Below are positions 1-6,128 of a stretch of 8,966 bases of DNA, one piece after another. A model generated the notes under the pieces. The model was not told the origin of the DNA. It made no database searches and saw nothing but the letters and a program-made list of their open reading frames with translations. The DNA lies in NCBI GenBank assembly GCA_025935275.1, contig JAICVP010000071.1, positions 1 through 8,966 of the forward strand, given 5' to 3'. The translations under genes were made by a program, and so were the position numbers. Positions within the stretch are counted from its first letter, which is position 1; each line of letters opens with the position of its first letter. This stretch comes from Thermoleophilia bacterium. Its GTDB lineage: Bacteria; Actinomycetota; Thermoleophilia; Gaiellales; Gaiellaceae.

Positions 1-283
1 GATCCTCGGCGAGGTCGCGTTCGGCCTGAACTACGAAATCGACCGCTTCACGCGCAACATTCTCTTCGACGAGAAGATCGGCGGCACGATGCACCTGGCG
101 CTCGGGTCGGCGTTCTCGCAGGCTGGCGGCAGCAACATCTCGGGGCTGCACTGGGACATGATCTGCGACCTCCGCGAGGAGGGCGAGGTGTACGCCGACG
201 GCGAGCTGATCTGGCAGGCGGGGCGGTTCCTCCACGAGCCGGTGCCCGGGCCTGCCGCCGTCGAGGCGGCCGAACATGCCTGA
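1..283 (+). CDS. M29-family metallo-aminopeptidase, C-terminal part (5' end outside window)
   Basis: This is the last 93 residues of a metal-dependent aminopeptidase related to Thermus AmpT and Staphylococcus AmpS, enzymes that remove N-terminal residues from peptides in the cytoplasm. The reading frame is open from base 2 to TGA 281-283. Visible family blocks are GEVAFG (a metal-ligand Glu in the family), LFDEKIGGT, HLALG with its metal His, LHWDM with the final His/Asp ligand pair, and a closing ADGELIW strand. A hand alignment with the next gene gives about 45 identities in 77 positions, so the two are tandem paralogues. An oddity is Phe (codon 113-115) where the next copy and the family have a conserved Tyr. 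The tail after RFL is about 16 residues and differs from the next copy. The stop overlaps the next start by 8 bases, suggesting translational coupling. The family is clear; the substrate is not. Confidence 0.88.
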   Translation, partial: ILGEVAFGLNYEIDRFTRNILFDEKIGGTMHLALGSAFSQAGGSNISGLHWDMICDLREEGEVYADGELIWQAGRFLHEPVPGPAAVEAAEHA

Positions 284-1388
284 TCCGCGGCACGAGCGCT
301 TCGCGCAGGTTCTCGTCGACTATTCGACGAGCGTGGGGGAGGGCGACCTCGTCCTGATCGAATCCACGCCGCTGGCCAGGCCGCTCGTGAGCGCGCTGTA
401 CCGGAGGGTCGTCCAGGCGGGAGGCCATCCGGAGGTACGCATCGGCGTCGAGGGAGCCGCAGAGGCGCTGCTCGCCGGGGGAAACGACGAGCAGCTCGCC
501 TGGATCAGCCCGCGGCTCCGAGGCGATGCGAAAGAGGCGAACGTCCGCATCGCGATCGAGGCCGAGTCGAACACGAGAGGCTTGACCGGAATCGACCCCG
601 CACGCCAGGCGCTCTTCGCGCGCTCGCGCTCCCATCTCCGAGACCTGACGATGGAACGGGCGGCGGCGGGCGAGCTCAGGCGCGTGGTCACGGCTTTCCC
701 GACCAACGCGTCCGCGCAGGACGCCGAGATGTCGCTCGCCGACTACGAGGACTTCGTCTACCGGGCCGGCTTCCTCGACGATGACAACCCGGTCACGTCG
801 TGGCAGGCCCTCGGCGAGAAGCTCGCCCGTCTGGCCGAGTGGCTCGGGACGAAGAAGGAGCTCCGCGTCGTCACGGAGGGGACCGATCTGACGGTCGGCG
901 TCGAGGGCCGGACCTGGATCCCGTGCGACGGCAAGGAGAACTTTCCCGATGGTGAGGTCTTCACCGGCCCGGTCGAGACGAGCGTCGAGGGCCACGTCCG
1001 CTTCAGCTTCCCGGCACCCCACGCCGGGCGCCTCGTCCGCGACATCGAGCTTCGCTTTGAGGCCGGCGAGGTCGTCGAGGCGCACGCGAGCGAAGGCGAG
1101 GACTTCCTCCGCGAGATGCTGGCGATGGACGAGGGCGCGAAGCGGCTGGGCGAGTTCGCCTTCGGGATGAACGACTCGGTACAGGAGTTCACCGGGCACA
1201 CGCTCTTCGACGAGAAGCTCGGAGGCACCGTGCACATGGCGCTCGGCAAGGCGTATCCGGAGAGCGGCGGCAAGAACGAGTCGGCGCTCCACTGGGATCT
1301 CGTCTGCGACCTCCGCGGAGAGAGCGAAGTACACGCCGACGGGGAGCTCGTCTACCGAAACGGCGAGTTCCTGCCCGATCTCTTCTGA
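276..1388 (+). CDS. M29-family metallo-aminopeptidase, complete
   Basis: The predicted 370-residue protein has the usual length for M29 aminopeptidases (roughly 360-415), cytoplasmic enzymes that typically use a two-metal centre to trim peptide N-termini. No signal peptide is seen. The N-terminal domain covers about residues 1-200 and the C-terminal metal domain follows. Ligand candidates by family motif and spacing are E227 (GEVFTGP), E293 (GEFAFG), H320 (HMALG), H339 and D341 (LHWDL). The conserved Tyr is Y327. ATG 276 is chosen because the protein then starts in the typical place and overlaps the preceding stop; only a weak GAGGCGG purine stretch precedes it. It forms a tandem pair with the truncated upstream paralogue, and its own stop overlaps the presumed start of the metallophosphoesterase. 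Peptide turnover is the probable role; the specificity cannot be read from sequence. Confidence 0.93.
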   Translation: MPDPRHERFAQVLVDYSTSVGEGDLVLIESTPLARPLVSALYRRVVQAGGHPEVRIGVEGAAEALLAGGNDEQLAWISPRLRGDAKEANVRIAIEAESNTRGLTGIDPARQALFARSRSHLRDLTMERAAAGELRRVVTAFPTNASAQDAEMSLADYEDFVYRAGFLDDDNPVTSWQALGEKLARLAEWLGTKKELRVVTEGTDLTVGVEGRTWIPCDGKENFPDGEVFTGPVETSVEGHVRFSFPAPHAGRLVRDIELRFEAGEVVEAHASEGEDFLREMLAMDEGAKRLGEFAFGMNDSVQEFTGHTLFDEKLGGTVHMALGKAYPESGGKNESALHWDLVCDLRGESEVHADGELVYRNGEFLPDLF

Positions 1389-1858
1389 TCGCCCTCCTGG
1401 GAGACACGCATCTCCCGCGCGGCGCGCGCTCCCTGCCCGCGGACTGCCTGCGAATCCTCGAACGTTCGGACGCCATCCTCCACACGGGCGACTTCACGGC
1501 CGCCTCGGTGCTCGCCGATCTCCAGCGCTTCGCCCCGGTGACCGCTGTGCACGGGAACATGGACGACGGCGAGCTCCGCGCCGCCCTGCCCGTGAGGACG
1601 ACTGCCGAGCTGGACGGGCTGCGGATCGGGCTCGTCCACGACGGTGGCCCTGCGGCCGGTCGGCACGAACGCCTCAGCGAGCTCTTCCCGGACTGCGACG
1701 TCGTCGCCTACGGCCACAGTCACATACCCGAGGTGTCGGAGACCTCGGGCGCGTGGATCGTGAACCCCGGGAGCCCGACCGAACGGCGCCGCGCGCCGGA
1801 GCACACGATGGTGGTCATCCGAGACGGGAAGCCGGAGCTGGTGCGCGTCCGGCAATGA
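1385..1858 (+). CDS. YfcE/MJ0936-type metallophosphoesterase, probable CTG start
   Basis: This encodes about 157 residues of a calcineurin-like phosphoesterase, a family of two-metal enzymes that cleave phosphodiesters or phosphomonoesters. Numbered from CTG 1385, all metal-site motifs are present: D7 and H9 (GDTH), D36 (GDF), N58 (GNMD), H85 (HDGG), and H111 and H113 (GHSH), followed by NPGSPTERR. This ligand set and its spacing closely follow the MJ0936/YfcE type. The first ATG/GTG/TTG in frame is GTG 1508, which would delete GDTH and GDF and leave an inactive 116-residue fragment. CTG 1385 sits in a CTGA overlap with the upstream stop, where ATGA would be normal, and gives the expected beginning (M)IALLGDTH. 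No Shine-Dalgarno is visible, so translation probably depends on coupling to the aminopeptidase gene. The substrate is unknown. The function call is firm; the start codon is an inference. Confidence 0.85.
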   Translation: MIALLGDTHLPRGARSLPADCLRILERSDAILHTGDFTAASVLADLQRFAPVTAVHGNMDDGELRAALPVRTTAELDGLRIGLVHDGGPAAGRHERLSELFPDCDVVAYGHSHIPEVSETSGAWIVNPGSPTERRRAPEHTMVVIRDGKPELVRVRQ

Positions 1859-1874
1859 CGTCCGATGGGTGGCA

Positions 1875-1880
1875 TACTAT
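1875..1880 (+). promoter_or_regulatory. Possible -10 element of the LysM gene
   Basis: TACTAT fits the actinobacterial TANNNT -10 pattern and lies 8 bases before ATG 1889, so transcription would start at about 1886-1888 and the mRNA would be leaderless or nearly so. ATGACG at 1855-1860 resembles a -35 element but leaves only 14 bases of spacer, so I do not pair them. The LexA palindrome begins on the next base, where a bound repressor would block the promoter. Confidence 0.45.
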
Positions 1881-1896
1881 GCGAACATATGTTCGC
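1881..1896. promoter_or_regulatory. LexA operator (SOS box)
   Basis: GCGAACATATGTTCGC is a perfect 16-bp inverted repeat. Its 14-bp core, CGAACATATGTTCG, matches the Gram-positive/actinobacterial LexA consensus CGAAC-N4-GTTCG at every defined position. It lies immediately 3' of a -10-like hexamer and covers the start region of the LysM gene, where LexA binding would repress transcription until RecA-stimulated LexA cleavage. The dyad centre falls exactly before ATG 1889. LexA itself is not encoded in this window. Confidence 0.85.
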
Positions 1897-2143
1897 GCCA
1901 CGCATCTGGATAGCAATCGCAGTTCTGGTCGTCGTCGTCTCTGCAGCGCTCTCGAACGCGAGGGTTTCCAACGGCGCAGGGCACGAGACACGCCACCGTG
2001 TCCGCGCGGGCGAAACCTTGTGGACGATCGCCGAGGCGAACTACGCAGGCGACCCGCGCAAGGCGATCTGGCGCATCGAGCAGCGGAACGGGCTGGCCGG
2101 TGCCGACATCAGCGTCGGCATGGTGCTCGTGCTCCCGCAGTGA
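1889..2143 (+). CDS. Membrane-anchored LysM protein, YneA-like SOS division-suppressor candidate
   Basis: The predicted protein is 84 residues: a five-residue basic N-terminus (MFAPR), one membrane helix at about 6-22 (IWIAIAVLVVVVSAALS), a short linker, and one LysM domain at about 36-83 with the HRVRAGETLWTIA opening and an SVGMVLVLP close. LysM domains bind peptidoglycan, so the C-terminus should face the wall. A perfect LexA operator overlies the start. Small, SOS-induced, single-helix LysM proteins are known division suppressors: YneA in Bacillus (about 105 residues) and, more loosely, ChiZ in mycobacteria. A similar role is inferred here. ATG 1889 is preferred because a -10-like TACTAT lies 8 bases upstream (leaderless style). 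ATG 1865 is in frame and would add eight residues (MGGILCEH), but it has no Shine-Dalgarno and would put the operator inside the coding region. The gene is convergent with the HD-GYP gene, one base away. Confidence 0.85.
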   Translation: MFAPRIWIAIAVLVVVVSAALSNARVSNGAGHETRHRVRAGETLWTIAEANYAGDPRKAIWRIEQRNGLAGADISVGMVLVLPQ

Positions 2144-2144
2144 G

Positions 2145-3476
<1,332 letters not shown>

Positions 3477-3525
3477 TACGCCTGAAATCGGCTTGTGCGC
3501 GATCCGACTTGAGACCCGCCGCGCC

Positions 3526-3531
3526 TAAACT
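3526..3531 (+). promoter_or_regulatory. Possible -10 element of rnz (leaderless)
   Basis: TAAACT fits TANNNT and ends 6 bases before GTG 3538, so transcription would begin at or next to the start codon. No Shine-Dalgarno precedes GTG 3538, which fits leaderless translation. TTGAGA at 3509-3514 is too close (11-base spacer) to serve as its -35. The rest of the 61-base divergent gap (3477-3537) shows no clear promoter for the minus-strand HD-GYP gene and no strong palindrome. Confidence 0.45.
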
Positions 3532-3537
3532 CCGGCT

Positions 3538-4641
3538 GTGGACCTCGACCTCGTCTTCCTCGGAACCTCAGGCTCCGTGCCGACCGCCAAGCGCGGGCTC
3601 GCCGGCACGCTGATCCGCCGCGGCGGCGAGCGGATCCTCGTCGATTGCGGCGAAGGGACACAACGCCAGCTCTTGCGCTCCTCGGTCGGGCTCGTGGAGC
3701 TTCCGGAGATCTTCCTGACCCATTACCACGCCGACCACTACCTCGGTCTGCCGGGGATGTTGAAGACCTTCGCCCTCCGTGGCCGCGAGGTGCCGCTCAC
3801 CGTCTACGGCCCGCCGGGGCTGAACGAGCTCTTCGGGATCCTGCGGCGCGTGTTCGGACGGCTGAGCTACGACCTGACCCTGGTCGAGCTCTCCCCGGGA
3901 GATGGAGTCGAGCGCGCCGACTATCGGATCCAGGCCTTTGCAGTCGAGCACGGCCTCTCGGCGAACGGCTACGTGCTGGTCGAGGCTGCACGGCCCGGCC
4001 GCTTCGACCTCGACGAGGCGAAGCGCCTCGGCGTCCCGGAAGGCCCGTCTTTCGGGCAGCTCCAGGGCGGCCAGACCGTGGAGCTCTCGGACGGCAGCAC
4101 CGTGAGGCCCGAGCAGGTTCTGGGGCCGGCGCGGCCGGGGCGGAAGGTCGCCCTCGCCGGCGATACGCGCGCGGCCGAGTCCGTCCTCGAGGTCGCCAGG
4201 GAGGCCGACGTTCTCGTCCATGAGGCCACGTTCTCCGTCGAGGAGCGGGAGCGGGCGGAGGAGACCCTGCACGCCACGGCCACGAGCGCGGCCGAGCTCG
4301 CGGCGGCCGCCGGAGTGGGCCTGCTCGCGCTCACGCACCTCTCCAACCGCTACTTCGGGCCCGAGATCGTCCGCGAGGCGCGCGCGATTTTCCCCCAGAC
4401 CGTGGTTCCGAAGGACTTCGATATCATCGACGTCCGCTTCCCGGAGCGGGGTGGGCCCCGGCTCGTGAAGGGCGGGGCATTGGGCCGGCACGAAGAGGGG
4501 GAGCCGCATGACAAAGATGGTTCAGGCGATCCTGGCGAGCGACCTGGCGGAGGCGGAGGAGATTCAGACGATCCTGCGCTCCGCGGGGATCCAGTCGGAG
4601 CTCGAGTCGGCCGTCGAGACCCATCCGACGGCGCTCGCTGA
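3538..4641 (+). CDS. rnz: Ribonuclease Z (tRNA 3'-processing endonuclease) with unusual C-terminal extension
   Basis: RNase Z is a zinc-dependent metallo-beta-lactamase-fold endonuclease that cuts precursor tRNAs after the discriminator base. Visible motifs are THYHADHYLGLPG at 61-73 (H62, H64, D66, H67), H138 (VEHG), D209 (AGDT), the HEATF block at 228-232, H245 (LHATATSAAE) and H267 (THLSNRY). All the usual metal and catalytic positions appear intact. GTG 3538 gives the expected N-terminus, MDLDLVFLGTSGS. The family normally ends near 305-310 residues, and the conserved part here ends at about residue 310 (FPERGGPRLV). The frame then continues for 57 residues of Gly/Asp/Pro/Arg-rich sequence, overlapping the next gene by 134 bases in another frame. 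That tail looks like out-of-frame translation of the neighbour, caused by a lost stop or an indel (natural or sequencing). The core function is secure; the true C-terminus is not. Confidence 0.93.
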   Translation: MDLDLVFLGTSGSVPTAKRGLAGTLIRRGGERILVDCGEGTQRQLLRSSVGLVELPEIFLTHYHADHYLGLPGMLKTFALRGREVPLTVYGPPGLNELFGILRRVFGRLSYDLTLVELSPGDGVERADYRIQAFAVEHGLSANGYVLVEAARPGRFDLDEAKRLGVPEGPSFGQLQGGQTVELSDGSTVRPEQVLGPARPGRKVALAGDTRAAESVLEVAREADVLVHEATFSVEERERAEETLHATATSAAELAAAAGVGLLALTHLSNRYFGPEIVREARAIFPQTVVPKDFDIIDVRFPERGGPRLVKGGALGRHEEGEPHDKDGSGDPGERPGGGGGDSDDPALRGDPVGARVGRRDPSDGAR

Positions 4642-4741
4642 CTCGCCGCAGAAGGTTCTCGTCCCGGAAGGCGCGCTCGAGGCGGCTCAGGACGCCATCG
4701 AGGCGATGACGGATCCGGACGAGCTCATTGGCGGACGCTAG
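4508..4741 (+). CDS. DUF2007-like small protein
   Basis: The predicted 77-residue soluble protein has the opening seen in DUF2007 proteins (described in Pfam as putative prokaryotic signal-transducing proteins): MVQAILASDLAEAEEI, then ILRSAGIQSEL, and a late VLVPEGALEAAQDAIEA. The family has a small ACT/ferredoxin-like fold; its function is not established. The strong purine run AGAGGGGGAG at 4494-4503 serves as Shine-Dalgarno for ATG 4508, and a second in-frame ATG lies at 4517. Most of the gene overlaps the extended end of rnz in a different frame, and its last 14 bases overlap the methyltransferase start. The good ribosome site and family match make this the real reading frame of the overlapped segment. 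The family assignment is from pattern recognition only. Confidence 0.8.
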   Translation: MTKMVQAILASDLAEAEEIQTILRSAGIQSELESAVETHPTALADSPQKVLVPEGALEAAQDAIEAMTDPDELIGGR

Positions 4742-5498
4742 GCTCGCCTCGCATTTCCGTGCGGTGGCAGGGTCGTACGACCGCATGCGGCCGGCCGACG
4801 CGAGCTGGTGGGAGGTCTTCGAGCGCATGGTGGCCGCCGGAGACCTGGATGGCCGACGCACGCTCGACGTGGGCTGCGGCACGGGAACCTTCGCCGCGGC
4901 TCTGGCCGACCGCGGGGCGAAGGTGTGGGGCGTCGACCCCTCGACGGAAATGCTCGCCGAGGCGCGCGCCAAGGGGAGCCGAGCACGGTTCAAGGAGGGA
5001 AACGCGGAGGCGCTCCCCTTCAAGGACGGCTGGTTCGAGCGTGTCGTTATGCGGCTTTCCCTGCAACACGTCGACCGCTCACGGGCGCTCGCCGAGGCGG
5101 CCCGGGTGCTCGTGCCCGGCGGACGGATCGTGATCGCCTCCTTCGACCCGAAGCACTTCTCCTCGCACTGGCTCAGCGGTTTCTTTCCGTCGCTTGCCGA
5201 GATCGACGCGGCCCGCTTCCCCGACGCCGAGACACTGGAGGGCGAGTTCCGCGCGGCCGGGTTCGAGGAGCCGTTCTTCGAGCGTCTGCCGCAAGCCGGC
5301 AGGGTTTCGCGGTCCGAGGCGCTCGAGCGCATCCGTGGGCGCTACATCACGACCCTCCGCCTGCTCGACGACGCCGAATTCGAGCGCGGCCTCGCCGCCG
5401 CCGAGGCAGAGCTCCCGGCCGAAGTCGAGCACGAGGTCGTGTGGCTCTTCGCCGCCGCGGAGAAGCCCGCCCTCGACGCCGTCCGCCTCCCCAGCTAA
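4728..5498 (+). CDS. Class I SAM-dependent methyltransferase (type 11/UbiE-like fold)
   Basis: The predicted 256-residue cytoplasmic protein has a Rossmann-type methyltransferase domain at about 10-145: glycine motif I LDVGCGTGTF at 46-55, acidic motif II WGVDPS at 67-72 with D70 likely contacting the ribose of S-adenosylmethionine, the GNAEALPF loop at 91-98, the motif IV region FERVVMRLSLQHV, and VLVPGGRIVIASF at 127-139. The remaining 115 residues are helical and less conserved and probably form the substrate side. TTG 4728 is chosen because it keeps the SHFRAVAGSYDRMRP opening typical of such enzymes. GTG at codon 13 and ATG at codon 20 are later alternatives that would cut into that segment. 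No clear Shine-Dalgarno is seen, and the start overlaps the DUF2007 gene by 14 bases, suggesting coupling. The acceptor substrate cannot be determined, and the neighbours (tRNA processing, pyrimidine synthesis) do not settle it. Confidence 0.88.
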   Translation: MADARLASHFRAVAGSYDRMRPADASWWEVFERMVAAGDLDGRRTLDVGCGTGTFAAALADRGAKVWGVDPSTEMLAEARAKGSRARFKEGNAEALPFKDGWFERVVMRLSLQHVDRSRALAEAARVLVPGGRIVIASFDPKHFSSHWLSGFFPSLAEIDAARFPDAETLEGEFRAAGFEEPFFERLPQAGRVSRSEALERIRGRYITTLRLLDDAEFERGLAAAEAELPAEVEHEVVWLFAAAEKPALDAVRLPS

Positions 5499-5501
5499 CC
5501 T
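5473..5501 (+). promoter_or_regulatory. Possible promoter of the pyr operon
   Basis: TCGACG (5473-5478) and TAACCT (5496-5501) are 17 bases apart and resemble actinobacterial -35 (TTGACN) and -10 (TANNNT) elements. The predicted start near 5508 gives a leader of about 45 bases that contains the whole PyrR hairpin. TTAACT at 5517-5522 is another -10-like hexamer, but a start from it would begin inside the hairpin and destroy it. The promoter would overlap the last codons and stop of the methyltransferase gene. It is weakly supported; read-through from upstream is possible. Confidence 0.4.
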
Positions 5502-5521
5502 ACCGCCCGCACACCTTTAAC

Positions 5522-5539
5522 TCGGTCCAGAGAGGCCGG
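5522..5539 (+). promoter_or_regulatory. PyrR-binding RNA hairpin in the pyr leader
   Basis: The RNA segment UCCAGAGAGGCC (5526-5537) matches the PyrR binding-loop consensus ARUCCNGNGAGGYU at every position except the outer A-U pair. That pair is here replaced by G5524-C5537, a compensatory change that keeps the stem. Predicted pairs are U5522-G5539, C5523-G5538, G5524-C5537 and G5525-C5536, then a bulged U5526, C5527-G5535 and C5528-G5534, closing on loop AGAGA. This bulged shape is the known PyrR target. The hairpin ends directly before the pyrR Shine-Dalgarno and no terminator lies between, so PyrR bound with UMP would be expected to block ribosome entry, as in mycobacteria, and not to control attenuation as in Bacillus. 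Confidence 0.85.
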
Positions 5540-5546
5540 AAAGGAG
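5540..5546 (+). promoter_or_regulatory. Shine-Dalgarno that decides the pyrR start
   Basis: AAAGGAG lies 6 bases before GTG 5553. TTG 5547, also in frame, begins directly after it with no spacer and so is unlikely to be used. The site abuts the PyrR hairpin, so occupancy of the hairpin should mask it. Confidence 0.8.
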
Positions 5547-5552
5547 TTGCTT

Positions 5553-6128
5553 GTGGCTGCGCATGTCGATGCTGGGCGCGTTCTGCTCGATACGGAGGCG
5601 TTGAACCGGACGATCGCCCGCATCGCCCACGAGATCGTCGAGGGGAACAGCGACCTTACGAGCGTCGCGCTCGTCGGCATCCAGACCCGGGGCGTGCCCC
5701 TGGCCCAGCGGCTCCGGCGCCTGATTGCCGAGTTCGGCGGCCTCGAGGTCGCTCTCGGGAGCGTGGACATCACCTTTCACCGTGACGACGTCGTCGTTCG
5801 CGGCGGCGAGCGCCCGATTCATGCCCAGCCCGTCGTCAAGGCGACGAAGCTCGACTTTCCGCTCGAGGGCATGACGTGCGTCCTCGTCGACGACGTCCTC
5901 TACACCGGCCGCACGATCCGGGCGGCGATCGAGACTCTCTTCGAGTACGGCCGGCCGGCCCGCGTCCAGCTCGCGTGCCTCGTCGACCGCGGCCACCGCG
6001 AGCTGCCAATCCGGCCCGACTACATCGGCAAGAACCTTCCGACCGCCCGCGGCGAGCGCGTTCAGGTGCAGCTCGTCGAGGTGGACGAAGTCGACCGTGT
6101 CCTCCTCATCCCCGAAAAGGAGTCCTGA
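5553..6128 (+). CDS. pyrR: PyrR, bifunctional pyr operon RNA-binding regulator / uracil phosphoribosyltransferase
   Basis: PyrR binds pyr leader RNA when UMP/UTP is abundant and, in many species, also converts uracil and PRPP to UMP. The predicted protein is 191 residues (family about 175-195). Visible features are a RIAHE segment at 23-27, in which H26 aligns with a Bacillus His implicated in RNA binding (from memory), TRGVPLA at 45-51, the PRPP-binding motif CVLVDDVLYTGRT at 109-121, and the PyrR-specific VDRGHRELPIRPDYIGKN at 144-161. The start is GTG 5553, six bases after a strong Shine-Dalgarno. It is the first gene of the pyr operon, and its own leader carries the PyrR hairpin, so it should be autoregulated. 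The stop is followed at once by the pyrB ATG, and the AAAAGGAG serving pyrB lies inside the end of pyrR (6115-6122). Confidence 0.96.
   Translation: MAAHVDAGRVLLDTEALNRTIARIAHEIVEGNSDLTSVALVGIQTRGVPLAQRLRRLIAEFGGLEVALGSVDITFHRDDVVVRGGERPIHAQPVVKATKLDFPLEGMTCVLVDDVLYTGRTIRAAIETLFEYGRPARVQLACLVDRGHRELPIRPDYIGKNLPTARGERVQVQLVEVDEVDRVLLIPEKES
6115..6122 (+). promoter_or_regulatory. Shine-Dalgarno of pyrB
   Basis: AAAAGGAG lies within the last codons of pyrR, 6 bases before ATG 6129. It fixes the pyrB start directly after the pyrR stop. Confidence 0.75.

Noticed and set aside
48..1334. Long open frames antisense to real genes, for example 48-1334, 3568-4509 and 5517-7082 on the minus strand
   Set aside because: They are codon-position shadows of high-GC genes, with Arg/Ala/Asp-rich content and no family motifs. 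The opposite strand holds clear conserved proteins.
1459..1468. CGAACGTTCG palindrome resembling LexA half-sites
   Set aside because: The half-sites touch without the four-base spacer needed for LexA, and it lies inside phosphoesterase coding sequence with no promoter nearby.
5517..5522. TTAACT as the -10 of the pyr operon
   Set aside because: Transcription from it would begin near 5529, inside the PyrR hairpin, and remove its 5' strand. TAACCT at 5496-5501 fits better.
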